Origin: an uncultured delta proteobacterium
GTDB lineage: Bacteria; Desulfobacterota; Desulfovibrionia; Desulfovibrionales; Desulfovibrionaceae
Assembly: GCA_900079685.1 (NCBI GenBank)
Contig: LT599018.1
Location: 1,831,528 to 1,895,527, forward strand
Direction of reading: 5' to 3'
Length of the DNA stretch: 64,000 nt
The notes under the pieces were generated by a model, which saw only the letters and a list, made by a program, of their open reading frames with translations, did no database searches and was not told where the DNA came from. A program made the position numbers and the translations under genes. Below are positions 53,794 to 62,331 of the stretch, piece after piece (position 1 is the stretch's first letter; each line of letters begins with the position of its first letter).

Positions 53794-55418
53794 ACGCGCC
53801 CGTCATGCTGACAGTCCCGGAGCGCAACGCGTTGCGCGCGACGGTCCTCTGCCTCGCCCTTCTCGGCGGGGCCGGGCTTTTTCTGGGGTACGCCAACCCC
53901 TTCTACCAGCTGCCCCCCCTGGTCCTGTTTTTTCCCGCTTGCCTTGCGACGCTCGCCCGCATTATCCCGACGGTCAAGGGCAGCTTTTACGCGGGCTGGC
54001 TGTGCGCCACCATCGGCAACAGCGCCTGTTTGTACTGGATAAGCGTGCCCATGCACGATTACGGCATGGTCCCCTGGGCGCTGACCGTGCCCGCGGTGCT
54101 GGCGCTCGGCGCGTACCTGGGTCTGTACGGCGGGCTGTTCGCCCTTTTCTACCGGCTGTTCCGCGACCGTCTGCCCTTTTTTGCCGCCCTCGTTCTCGTC
54201 TGCCCGCTCTGGGCGGCCCTGGATACCGCCAAGGAATATCTGTTCACGGGCTTTCCCTGGGTGACGCTCAGCGTGGCCTTCATTCCCTGGACGGAATGGG
54301 TCCAGGCCGCGTCCGCCGTCGGCTCCACCGTCCTTTCCGGTATTTTCGCCATGGTCGCGGTGGCCCTCGCCGAAGCCAGGCCCATCCGCCTGTCCCTGGG
54401 TTCCGCCCCGGCCATCATGCCCAAAAAACGGGAGCGGCTCTGCCTCCTCCTGGCCGTTCTTCCCCTGCTGCTGGTCTACGGTTGCTCTTTTCTGCCCCCG
54501 TTGCCCGAAGGCAGGAGCGTCACGGTAGGCCTTGTCCAGGGGAACGTGGACCAGAACCAGAAATGGGACCCGGCCTACCAGACGGGCACGCTCGCCCGCT
54601 ACCTCACCCTTTCCGAGTGGACGGTGAACCCGGCCATGGGAAGGCTCCAAAAACCCGTCGACTTCATCCTCTGGCCGGAAACGGCCATGCCCTTTTATCT
54701 GGAAAGCAACGCGGCGCTCGCGGACAGGCTCATTACCTTTTCCGCGCGGTTCTCCGTGCCGCTGGTGTTCGGCGCGCCGGGCAAAAGCGACAGGCCGGAC
54801 GGAACCGGTTTTTACAACCGCATGTGGCTGCAGACGCCCACCCTTTTCGAGCGCCAGTCCTACGACAAGCAGCACCTGGTCCCGTTCGGGGAATACGTGC
54901 CGCTCTCCATCCCCCTGCCGTTCATCGAGTACCTTATGCAGGGGCTGGATTTTATCCCCGGAACCTCGCAAGCGCCGCTCAGGACGGGCGACCTTGCGCT
55001 GGGCGGTCTTATCTGCTATGAAGCCATCTTTCCCGACCTTGCACGGCAACGCGTTGCGGACGGCGCCAACATACTGGTCAACATCAGCAACGACGCCTGG
55101 TTCGGCTACACTGCCGCGCCGGTGCAGCATCTGCACCTGACGGCCATGCGGGCCGTGGAGCAGGGCCGGTATATCGCGCGCGCGACGAACACGGGCATCA
55201 GCGCGGTCATAACCCCTCGCGGCGCCATTGCCGCGCGCGGCTCCCTCTTCAAGGCCGAATCCCTGGTCGGCACGGCGCGGCTGGTTTCCGGCCTGACCGT
55301 CTACCACCGGATCGGCCCGTTCCTTCTCTGGGGCTGTATTATTTTGTCCCTCACGACAGGGGTCTGGTGCCTCGTTCAGGAACGACGCCGCGCCAAAGAC
55401 CCGCGCGAGAGAGCATAA
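53790..55418 (+). CDS. lnt: Apolipoprotein N-acyltransferase Lnt
   Basis: About 542 residues. The N-terminal half has about six membrane helices, the C-terminal half a nitrilase-like domain with the catalytic triad Glu (WPETAMPF), Lys (SYDKQHLVPFGEYVP) and Cys (GGLICYEAIFPD). It transfers an acyl chain to the N-terminal cysteine of lipoproteins, the last step of maturation. Start GTG at 53790 couples to the corC stop; an ATG at 53805 is possible. The corC-lnt-prfB order is common in deltaproteobacteria. A C-terminal membrane helix follows the nitrilase domain. Confidence 0.94.
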   Translation: MNAPVMLTVPERNALRATVLCLALLGGAGLFLGYANPFYQLPPLVLFFPACLATLARIIPTVKGSFYAGWLCATIGNSACLYWISVPMHDYGMVPWALTVPAVLALGAYLGLYGGLFALFYRLFRDRLPFFAALVLVCPLWAALDTAKEYLFTGFPWVTLSVAFIPWTEWVQAASAVGSTVLSGIFAMVAVALAEARPIRLSLGSAPAIMPKKRERLCLLLAVLPLLLVYGCSFLPPLPEGRSVTVGLVQGNVDQNQKWDPAYQTGTLARYLTLSEWTVNPAMGRLQKPVDFILWPETAMPFYLESNAALADRLITFSARFSVPLVFGAPGKSDRPDGTGFYNRMWLQTPTLFERQSYDKQHLVPFGEYVPLSIPLPFIEYLMQGLDFIPGTSQAPLRTGDLALGGLICYEAIFPDLARQRVADGANILVNISNDAWFGYTAAPVQHLHLTAMRAVEQGRYIARATNTGISAVITPRGAIAARGSLFKAESLVGTARLVSGLTVYHRIGPFLLWGCIILSLTTGVWCLVQERRRAKDPRERA

Positions 55419-55443
55419 TCTAAGGAAACACAACGGTAACAGC

Positions 55444-56560
55444 ATGCATCATTTAGCAGAATTACGGTCATCGGCCGCGGCCGCCTTTTCCCATTTCGAC
55501 GCCATCTGGGGGCGTCTTTGACCACTCCAACCACAAATACCGCCTGGAGGAAATAGAACGCCAGCTCGCGGCCCCGGGCGCGTGGGACAACCCCGAAGCC
55601 CTCACCCCCGTATTGCAGGAAAAAAGCCGCCTGGAAAGCGAGATCGCCCGCAGCGAACGGCTCCAGGGGCTCAAGAACGACGTGGCCGACTGGCTGGACC
55701 TGGCTGGGGAGGAAGAATCCCAGGAAACCCTGGAACCGCTGGCCGAAGCCATTGCAACGCTCGCCGAGACCCTGGCCCAGGCGGAACTGGACATGCTCCT
55801 TTCCGCGAAAGAAGACAGGGAGAACGTCATCCTGGAAATCCACCCCGGCGCGGGCGGCACGGAAGCGCAGGACTGGGCCTCCATGCTCTTGCGCATGTAC
55901 CAGCGCTGGGCGGATGCCCGCCACTTCACCACGGAAATACTGGACTACCTCGACGGCGACGAGGCCGGCCTCAAGAGCGTGACCTTGGGCATCAAGGGCG
56001 AGAACGCCTACGGGCTTTTGAAAAGCGAAAAAGGCATCCACCGCCTCATCCGCATCTCCCCCTTTGACTCCTCGGGGCGGCGGCACACCTCCTTTGCGTC
56101 GATCGACGTCATCCCGGATGTCAGCCAGGATATCCAGATCGACATCAACGAAGCGGACTTGCGCATCGACGTCTTCCGCGCCAGCGGCGCGGGCGGCCAG
56201 CACGTGAACAGAACCAACTCCGCCGTGCGCATAACGCACCTCCCCACAAACATCGTGGTGCAGTGCCAGAACGAAAAGTCCCAGCACCGGAACAAGGACA
56301 CCGCCATGCAGATCCTGCGCGGCCGGTTATACGAAAGGGAACTTAGACTGCTTGAAGAAGAACACAAAAGCCAGTATCAGGAAAAAGATGCTATCAACTT
56401 CGGCAGCCAGATACGCACATACACCCTGCAACCGTACCGGCTGGTCAAGGACCACCGCACGGGCACGGAAGTGGGGGACGTGGATTCGGTTCTTAACGGG
56501 AACCTGGACACTATAATCAAGGACTTGCTCCTTTACCGCCATGCCGCAAAAACCACCTGA
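55444..56560 (+). CDS. prfB: Peptide chain release factor 2, with programmed +1 frameshift
   Basis: Two overlapping frames make one protein of about 371 residues. Translation starts at ATG 55444, reads 25 codons to CTT (55516-55518) and meets an in-frame TGA (55519-55521); slippage by one base continues as GAC (55520) to the stop at 56558-56560. The classical features are present: the GGGGG anti-SD-pairing tract (55508-55512), three bases, CTT, TGA, C. Downstream are the SPF tripeptide (RISPFDSSGRR, reading UGA/UAA) and GGQ (GAGGQHVNRTNSAVRITH). The shift is autoregulated by RF2 levels. Without correction a gene finder would call only the second part, from 55613. Its 3' end overlaps the next gene by 20 bases. 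Confidence 0.95.
55508..55522 (+). promoter_or_regulatory. prfB programmed frameshift site
   Basis: GGGGG (55508-55512), CGT, CTT (55516-55518), TGA (55519-55521), C. The spacing of three bases between the SD-like tract and CTT equals that in E. coli prfB, where the stop is also codon 26. Confidence 0.93.
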
Positions 56561-57404
56561 CTTTTCAGCGTTGAATCTGGAACCGCAGCTTATAAAAAAG
56601 CTTGAAGACGTGCTGCGGAAAATCCAGGAAAAAATCGCCGTGGAGCGCTCTCCCGGACACAAGTTCGCGCTTATCCACCTGGTGGAAGAACTCAGCCTTG
56701 AGGAGTGGCACTCCATCGCTTCCCAGCTTGAGCTGCACGGCTGGCTGGCGCTCCCTCTGGACAAGGAGGACGGCGTCCCCCTTGAGCGTTTGCGCCAGAC
56801 GCTGGAAGAACTCACCCGCCAGCGGGACCACGACTTCCTGACCGGCCTCGCCAACAGGCGTCTGTTCGACCGCATGGCGCACCAGGAACTGCAACGCGCG
56901 CTCCGCACGGAAACGCCGCTCAGCCTGGTCATGATTGACATCGACGACTTCAAGGACGTCAACGACACATACGGCCACGCCGTCGGCGACAAGGTGCTGG
57001 CCGCCCTCGGCGACCTTTTGGAAAAATCCCTTCGCGCCTATGATCTCGCCGCCAGGCTCGGCGGGGAGGAATTCTGCCTCATGCTTCCCGGCGCCACGAG
57101 CATCCAGGCCTACGACCTCGCCATGCGCATTCTGGACGATTTCAGAGCCGTACACTTTGAGAGCGCCAGCGGGGAACGGTTCTCCTGCACCTTTTCCGCC
57201 GGGGTCGCCACCAGCAGGAACCGGCCGGGCCGCGATACCGTCACGGATCTTCTCCGGCAGGCCGACGACTTCCTGTACCAGGCCAAAAGCCTGGGGAAAA
57301 ACCGGGTCTGCACCATGGTGGCGCGGCATGTCGTTTCCGAAAACCCGGCCCTGGTCCAAGTTGCTGAAAAACAGTTTTTATTCACAGGAAAAATGGCGCA
57401 ATGA
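56541..57404 (+). CDS. GGDEF diguanylate cyclase
   Basis: 287 residues. The N-terminal 100 residues are helical and unrecognised. The GGDEF domain (about residues 115-280) has an active signature RLGGEEF, preceded at the proper five-residue spacing by the inhibitory site RAYD (RxxD), and the substrate-binding DFLTGLANRR with DIDDFKDVNDTYGHAVGDKVL. It makes c-di-GMP from two GTP and is product-inhibited. It starts within prfB (20-base overlap) and joins flhG by an ATGA overlap. Confidence 0.93.
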   Translation: MPQKPPDFSALNLEPQLIKKLEDVLRKIQEKIAVERSPGHKFALIHLVEELSLEEWHSIASQLELHGWLALPLDKEDGVPLERLRQTLEELTRQRDHDFLTGLANRRLFDRMAHQELQRALRTETPLSLVMIDIDDFKDVNDTYGHAVGDKVLAALGDLLEKSLRAYDLAARLGGEEFCLMLPGATSIQAYDLAMRILDDFRAVHFESASGERFSCTFSAGVATSRNRPGRDTVTDLLRQADDFLYQAKSLGKNRVCTMVARHVVSENPALVQVAEKQFLFTGKMAQ

Positions 57405-58222
57405 CCGAACAGGCGACTCTCAGCATAGCCGTTGTCAGCGGCAAAGGCGGCGTGGGGAAAACCAACATAGCCCTTAATCTCGCATACGCGCTGCACCGCG
57501 CGAAACAACGGGTGCTGCTCATGGACTGCGACCTCGGCCTTGCCAACCTTGATGTGCTGCTCGGCATAGCCCCCAAGGTCTCCATCGAGCGGGTCATGCT
57601 GGGCGAGGCCGCGCTCGAGGACGCCGTGATGGGCGTGGAGCCCGGCGGTTTTTCCCTTCTGCCCGCGTCTTCCGGCGTTGAGGCGCTTGAGCAGGGGGCA
57701 AATTCCCTGCGGTCTTCCTTCCTCAAACAGCTCAACGCCCTGGCCTCCAAATACGACTATTTCATCATGGACGCGGGCGCGGGCATCTCCGAAACCGTGC
57801 AGGCTTTCGCCTCCAAGGCGGACATGCGCGTCGTCATCGTCACGCCCGAGCCGACCTCCATCACGGACGCCTATGCGTTGATTAAGGTGTTGTCTTCCCA
57901 GCGCGGCATCACGGATTTCCACATACTCGTGAACCAGGCCGAAACGGCCCGCGAGGAAAAAGCGGCCTTCAGCCGGCTGGCGACGGCCTGTGACAAATTC
58001 CTGGGCATCACGCTGCAATCCCTTGGCGCCATCCGCCACGACCCGGCCATGATCCAGGCCGTCCGCCGCCAGGAACCGCTGCTCAAGTTCTCCGCGTCCT
58101 CCCCGGCGGGCAAGGATCTGGTCGCTGCCGCCGTCCGGGTGCATAAACTCAGGGACTCGGTCTCCCGGGATCCGGGCGGCCCCCTGAGAGAGTCGGACTA
58201 CCTCCACGCGGCACACGAGTAG
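57401..58222 (+). CDS. flhG: Flagellar number regulator FlhG (MinD/ParA-like ATPase)
   Basis: 273 residues. The deviant Walker A motif GKGGVGKTNIALNLAYA is at about residues 13-29, followed by DCDLGLANLDVLLGI and a switch MDAGAGISETV, matching FlhG/FleN rather than MinD because it lacks the MinD amphipathic tail and has the VTPEPTSITDAYALIKVL segment. FlhG controls flagellar number with FlhF, which is not in the window. Co-transcribed with the diguanylate cyclase (ATGA). Confidence 0.87.
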   Translation: MTEQATLSIAVVSGKGGVGKTNIALNLAYALHRAKQRVLLMDCDLGLANLDVLLGIAPKVSIERVMLGEAALEDAVMGVEPGGFSLLPASSGVEALEQGANSLRSSFLKQLNALASKYDYFIMDAGAGISETVQAFASKADMRVVIVTPEPTSITDAYALIKVLSSQRGITDFHILVNQAETAREEKAAFSRLATACDKFLGITLQSLGAIRHDPAMIQAVRRQEPLLKFSASSPAGKDLVAAAVRVHKLRDSVSRDPGGPLRESDYLHAAHE

Positions 58223-58354
58223 ACGCGCCGCGTCACTGCACAACTGTACAGAGCGTGTACTCGGCCTTTTGTAATTTGGCTTGCACTGCAACATTTTTTA
58301 TGTCATGAAAAAGAACGGGTTGCCATAAAGCAGACGTCAAACGGGAGGCCTTGC

Positions 58355-58630
58355 ATGAACAAGAGCGAACTCATCAAAGTATTGGCTGATGAGTGTTCTC
58401 TGCCGGCGGAAGAATCCACCATGGTGGTCAATGTTTTTTTTGACAGTATGAAGCAGGCGCTTGTAGAAAACAACCGCGTTGAAATACGCGGTCTGGGCAG
58501 CTTCAAACTGAAGAACTACGAAGGCTATGTCGGCAGGAATCCCAAAACCGGCAAAAGCGTCACGGTTGCGCCCAAAAAACTGCCTTTTTTCCGGGCCGGT
58601 AAAGAGCTCAAAGAATTTCTTAACGACTAA
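58355..58630 (+). CDS. HU/IHF family DNA-binding protein
   Basis: 91 residues with the complete HU fold: NKSELIKVLADECSLP (first helices), RGLGSFKLKNYEGYVGRNPK (beta-arm with the conserved GRNPKTG) and PFFRAGKELKEFLND. It bends and compacts DNA. It has a strong ribosome site GGGAGG. The leader (58223-58354) is AT-rich, probably its own promoter. Confidence 0.9.
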   Translation: MNKSELIKVLADECSLPAEESTMVVNVFFDSMKQALVENNRVEIRGLGSFKLKNYEGYVGRNPKTGKSVTVAPKKLPFFRAGKELKEFLND

Positions 58631-58643
58631 CCGGCTGAGCGCC

Positions 58644-59600
58644 TTGTTTTTTCAAACCCTTTATTCCCCCAGGAAAATTTCGCGCGTACCGCGGGTTGCC
58701 GTAACGCGCGTTTTCCTTTTCTCCCTGCTCGTCTGCTGCGCCTGTCTGGCCGCGCCCGTTCCGGCGCCGGCGGCGCTTTTCGGGCCGGGCGCGCGCATCG
58801 TCTACACGGCGGACACGTTAGGCGACGTCAATCCCTGCCGAACCTGCGGCGGCGCCTCCCAGGGCGGCCTCGCCCGGCGCGCCGCCCTGCTCCGCACACT
58901 CGCGGCGGAAGGGAACAGGCCTCTTATTCTGGCCGGTCCCGACGAATTTTACAGCGACCGGGGCGAACCTGCCTCCGCCAGGGCAAATTCGTTCACCACC
59001 GCCCTGCATGCGGCTTTCAGCTCTATGCCGTATACGGCCGTCTACCTCTCTCCCGCCGCTGCCCGCGACATGCGGGAGAACAACCTCACACCGATGCCCA
59101 ACGCCGTGCCCGTGACGGATCAACCCGTCACGCGCGTTTTCCGCGCCGGGAACCTTACCGTCGCCTGCGTGTTTTTACCCGCCGCCGCGTCTCCCGGCGG
59201 CGCGCCCTCCCCGGACCAGATCCTGGCCGCGCAGATCGCCGCGAAAGAAGCGGCCAAGGATGCCGCCTGCGTCATCGCCGTCTCTCCCTGGGGCATACAG
59301 GTTGAAAACTCCCTGGCTTCCTCTTTTGCCGGATATTTCCACATCGTCCTCGGCGGCGGGGAAGGCATTGCCGTGCCCGGCCAGGCCATGGGGGACCACG
59401 GTTCCCCCGGCCCGCTCTGGGTGCGTTCCGACCGGCGCGGCCGGGCCGTCAGCGTGCTGGACATCATCTCTCTTCCCGCGCCGGGCAGCCCCTGGCTGGA
59501 GGGCATCAATTTCTCTTCCCGCCTCCTCTTCCTCGACCCGGACATGCCGCAGGACGAAACCGTCCTCACCATCCTCCGCGACCTGAAAGACGGTGAATAA
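58644..59600 (+). CDS. Exported protein resembling 5'-nucleotidase/metallophosphatase N-termini
   Basis: About 318 residues. The N-terminal start is uncertain: there is no ATG before the signal-like sequence VFLFSLLVCCACLAAPVP; a TTG at 58644 is used here. After the signal comes IVYTADTLGDVNPCRTCGGA and GGLARRAALLRTLAAEG, which resemble the D-x-H and GGYARLA segments of the UshA/5'-nucleotidase metallophosphatase family. However the DTHG histidine is missing (DTLG), so metal binding may be reduced. The rest is unrecognised, with VIAVSPWGIQVEN, IVLGGGEGIAVP and LLFLDPDMPQD. It begins 13 bases after the HU-like gene. Confidence 0.5.
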   Translation: MFFQTLYSPRKISRVPRVAVTRVFLFSLLVCCACLAAPVPAPAALFGPGARIVYTADTLGDVNPCRTCGGASQGGLARRAALLRTLAAEGNRPLILAGPDEFYSDRGEPASARANSFTTALHAAFSSMPYTAVYLSPAAARDMRENNLTPMPNAVPVTDQPVTRVFRAGNLTVACVFLPAAASPGGAPSPDQILAAQIAAKEAAKDAACVIAVSPWGIQVENSLASSFAGYFHIVLGGGEGIAVPGQAMGDHGSPGPLWVRSDRRGRAVSVLDIISLPAPGSPWLEGINFSSRLLFLDPDMPQDETVLTILRDLKDGE

Positions 59601-59604
59601 GACC

Positions 59605-59641
59605 ATAAAAAGCGCCCTATACTGTCACGGTATAGGGCGTT
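59605..59641 (-). terminator. Terminator of the HD-domain gene
   Basis: CGCCCTATA (59613-59621) pairs with TATAGGGCG (59631-59639). On the minus strand it is followed by CTTTTTATGG. It ends the minus-strand genes. Confidence 0.8.
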
Positions 59642-59680
59642 CGCAAAAAACACGATAAAAAATCTAAAAAATCGTCCGCC

Positions 59681-60208
59681 TCAGCTCATGGCCTTGATGG
59701 CCAAGGCAAAGAAGTCGTCGAGGGAGAGGTCGATCTTCTCGCATTCCCGGATGCGCTCGCGGCTGACGGCAGCGGCAAAGGTCTTGTCTTTCATCTTCTT
59801 TTTCAGGCTTTTCGCCTCCATGCCGTCCATGCCCGTGGGCCGGACAAGGGCCGCGGCCATCACCATGCCGGTAACGGTCTCCCCGGCGCGCAGGGCGTAA
59901 TCCAAACGGGTTTCGGGCAGAGCGCCCGTGCATTCGCCGTTATGCGCCTTGACCGCGGTCACCACCTCGGGGGGCAGCTTCCCGGTGAGCAGCCCCTCCG
60001 CCACGAGCCCGTGTTTCTCCGGCGTTTCCCTGGTATGGGGAAAATCCACGTCGTGCAGGAGCCCGGCCAGCCCCCAGAGTTCCTCGTCCTCCCCGAAATG
60101 CCGCGCCAAGGCCCGCATGACCGCTTCGGACGCAAGGGCGTGCTGGACCATATGCTGTTCGGGGTTTTGCTCGTTGAGTAATGCGAGTGCCGCGTCACGG
60201 GTAAGCAT
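59681..60208 (-). CDS. HD domain (HDIG) phosphohydrolase
   Basis: About 175 residues. The metal ligands are HALASEA (H), LHDVDFPHT (H-D) and AHNGE with DYALRAGETVTG, giving the HD pattern H...HD...H...D. Proteins of this size often act on nucleotides or act as stand-alone phosphohydrolases. The ATG at 60208 is chosen over the TTG at 60211 from the GGAG spacing. It is probably co-transcribed with the J-domain gene 19 bases upstream. Confidence 0.82.
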   Translation of the reverse strand: MLTRDAALALLNEQNPEQHMVQHALASEAVMRALARHFGEDEELWGLAGLLHDVDFPHTRETPEKHGLVAEGLLTGKLPPEVVTAVKAHNGECTGALPETRLDYALRAGETVTGMVMAAALVRPTGMDGMEAKSLKKKMKDKTFAAAVSRERIRECEKIDLSLDDFFALAIKAMS

Positions 60209-60227
60209 CAAACAAATCTCCGCTGAA

Positions 60228-61037
60228 TCAATTGGTTATACGAAGGTACAAATCACCCTGCCATTTCCCGATGCGCTTGCCCATCCCCCTGAGGCGGATG
60301 GGTCTGCCCGGCTCGAATTCCGGGGGAAGCGTGAGTTCGATGGTGTGGGATTTGCCGAAAACGCCCTGATGGATCTGGAGCCGCAACCGCTTGCCGGGCA
60401 CAAGGGGCCCGGCCACGCGCACGGTTTGTTCCTCGTCGATCTGGCGGCGGAACCAGTCGGAAACGTTGTCCGCGGTCCGCTCAAACAGGCCCGGTTCCTG
60501 GGGCGCGGAGGTCTTTCTGCCGCCCGCCGTCCCGCCCCGCTGCTGTTTCCGGGCGGCTTCCTCCCGGATCTGGGTATAAATATCTTCGAACACGCGGCGG
60601 GCAAAGGGGTCGCGCAACAGGTCGCGCAACACTTCCTCGCGTTTCATATCGCGGGTTTTTTCCGCGCCCGCGCTTTTGCCGTTCCCTGCCTCCGTCGCCT
60701 CCTGCCTGGCGGAACCGGACTGCTGCTCTTCATGAACCCGTTTTTTCGCCCGCTCATACGCTTTGTGCGCCTCGGCCCGCGCCTTTTCCGTGGCTTCGGC
60801 CTGGGCCTGGGCGCGCGACTGCGCGCGTGAACGCCCTCCTCCCGGGGCCTCTTGCGGCCCGGACGTGAGGAAAACGTACGCTTCGTTCAAAAGCTGGAAT
60901 TCTTTTCCCGCGTTGGGATTGTCCGGGTGCAGGTCCGGATGCAGCTCAAAGGCGAGCTTGCGGTATGCGCGTTTACGCTCTTCCGCTGTAGCGCCGTCGC
61001 TGAGACCGAGCCTGGCCAGCGCCTGTTTGCGCGTCAT
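60228..61037 (-). CDS. J-domain protein with DnaJ C-terminal-like domain
   Basis: About 269 residues. The N-terminal J-domain (residues about 3-62; HPD in FELHPDLHPDNPNAG, followed by FQLLNEAYVFL) stimulates DnaK-type ATPases. A charged Lys/Glu/Ala-rich segment follows. The C-terminal 65 residues (TVRVAGPLVPGKRLRLQIHQG and IRLRGMGKRIGKWQGDLYLRI) match a DnaJ-C substrate-binding domain. No zinc finger, so CbpA-like. The ATG at 61037 overlaps the YkgJ stop by one base (TGATG). Confidence 0.85.
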   Translation of the reverse strand: MTRKQALARLGLSDGATAEERKRAYRKLAFELHPDLHPDNPNAGKEFQLLNEAYVFLTSGPQEAPGGGRSRAQSRAQAQAEATEKARAEAHKAYERAKKRVHEEQQSGSARQEATEAGNGKSAGAEKTRDMKREEVLRDLLRDPFARRVFEDIYTQIREEAARKQQRGGTAGGRKTSAPQEPGLFERTADNVSDWFRRQIDEEQTVRVAGPLVPGKRLRLQIHQGVFGKSHTIELTLPPEFEPGRPIRLRGMGKRIGKWQGDLYLRITN

Positions 61038-61576
61038 CAAACCTCCCCTGCCCCGGCGTCCCCGGCATCACCCCCGGAACCCGCGAGCGTGTCATCCCCC
61101 GCCAACCGGATCAACTGCGTTTTTGTCAGCAACACGGCCGGAACCCGCAATTCCTCAGGCTCCGTAAATATCCCCTGCGAAAGCAATTCCCGCGCCCCGG
61201 TACGGCAAAAAACGGCAAACGCCGCTCCCTCGGGGATGCCCGGGCAACCCTGCTTTGCCATGGCAAAACTGACGGGATCGGTCAGATTGCCGCGAAAAAA
61301 GGGCCACGCGCGGCAGACGTCCGGCTTCGCGGGGTGCACGGAACAGCCCTTCGCGCCGAAAAACACGCAGCCCCCGTCTTTGCCCATGATGAGCCTTTTC
61401 TTGCCGCGGCTCTCTTCCGCGAAGCGCTCGTGAAAAACCGCCACCGGCAGGCCGAGAAACGCGGCCAGCCGTTCGGAATCCGTTTCACGCAGGATGATGC
61501 CGCCCTGTCCGCTACAGCATTCGCCACAGCGGCGGCACGCGAAGACGCCCGCCAGCGCCCGGTCGTCCCGCTCCAT
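61037..61576 (-). CDS. YkgJ-type cysteine-cluster protein
   Basis: 179 residues. The CxxCxxCC motif FACRRCGECCSGQGG (about residue 14) with later CVFFGAKGCSVHPAKPDVCRAWPFF defines the YkgJ/zinc- or iron-sulfur-chelating family, with eight cysteines in total. Function unknown, probably metal binding or redox. It is joined to the J-domain gene and follows the CoA-binding gene on the same strand, six bases apart. Confidence 0.85.
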   Translation of the reverse strand: MERDDRALAGVFACRRCGECCSGQGGIILRETDSERLAAFLGLPVAVFHERFAEESRGKKRLIMGKDGGCVFFGAKGCSVHPAKPDVCRAWPFFRGNLTDPVSFAMAKQGCPGIPEGAAFAVFCRTGARELLSQGIFTEPEELRVPAVLLTKTQLIRLAGDDTLAGSGGDAGDAGAGEV

Positions 61577-61582
61577 CGCGGC

Positions 61583-62002
61583 TTACCCTTGCGGGAAAAG
61601 ACGGCGGTGTTCCACCATCAGACAGGCGTCCTGGACAACCGCTATGCCTTCCTTTTCCAGAAGCGCGGCGGCTTCCGGGCTGGAAATGCCCAACTGCATC
61701 CAGAACACGCGCGGTTTCCACGGCAGGGCCAGCACTTCACGCGCATGGCCGGGGCAGTACTCCGCAGCCCGGAACAGGTCTATCAGGTCCACGGGGCCCG
61801 GAAGATCCCCGATGCTTTTATAGGTGGGCAGACCCCACACGTTCTGCCGGACCGGGTGGATGGGAAAAATTTCGAACCCGGCTTTCATGAGGTACCGCCC
61901 GACGCGCTCAACGGCTTGGTCCGGCGCGTCCTTGGCGCCGACGACGGCTATCGAGCGGACGTTTTGCAGCAGCGAGCGAATGGTGTTCTGATCTGGTGAC
62001 AT
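61583..62002 (-). CDS. CoA-binding (YccU-like) Rossmann protein
   Basis: 139 residues. The start at 62002 has AGGAGG at normal spacing. The motif SIAVVGAKDAPDQAVERVGR (nucleotide/CoA binding) is at about residue 17, with FEIFPIHPVRQNVWGLPTYKS, then PRVFWMQLGISSPEAAAL and DACLMVEHRRL. It fits the CoA-binding domain alone, as in YccU. Role unknown. Confidence 0.85.
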   Translation of the reverse strand: MSPDQNTIRSLLQNVRSIAVVGAKDAPDQAVERVGRYLMKAGFEIFPIHPVRQNVWGLPTYKSIGDLPGPVDLIDLFRAAEYCPGHAREVLALPWKPRVFWMQLGISSPEAAALLEKEGIAVVQDACLMVEHRRLFPQG

Positions 62003-62331
62003 ATATTCCTCCTGGTTTGGCATGCGGCACACCGCAAAACCTCCCGGATGGCGTTCGGCCCGGTAAAACTCAGCCAATCTACCCCATTCCGGCATGGAAG
62101 CGCAATTGCTCTCTTGCCGGAAATCCGGAATCGCCGGGGAGACCATCTCCCCGTTCTCTGGCAACGGCTCAGTTTGCGCGTCAGACAAGGAAGGGCTGTT
62201 GTGTATCAAGACATACACGAGCTTCGCGCGGGACGGGCCTGACGCAGTATCACGCCAAACTGAGCCGTTGCCCCACTTGCGGTTTGCCGGCAGATACCGT
62301 ATCACGCGGGAAAACACTTAGGGAATTAGCA
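62003..62331. promoter_or_regulatory. Divergent region between CoA-binding and M24 genes
   Basis: About 150 bases with no gene precede element C; a hairpin CGGGGAGACCATCTCCCCG lies at about 62136-62154. Element C fills 62160-62272. The M24 gene's AGGGA ribosome site is at the right end. Confidence 0.4.
62160..62272. repeat. Palindromic element C (113 bp) of the covarying-arm family
   Basis: Arms 62160-62176 (GGCAACGGCTCAGTTTG) and 62256-62272 are perfect 17-bp inverted copies. Inside the arms: CGTCAGACAAGGAAGGG on the left, GCCTGACGCAGTATCACGCC on the right. Core 62201-62227 differs from elements A and B by one base. It is the shortest copy and best shows the design. Confidence 0.8.

Noticed and set aside
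58275-58300. Sigma-54-like sequence TTGGCTTGCACTGCA before the HU-like gene
   Set aside because: The GG to GC spacing is 8 bases instead of the required 10.
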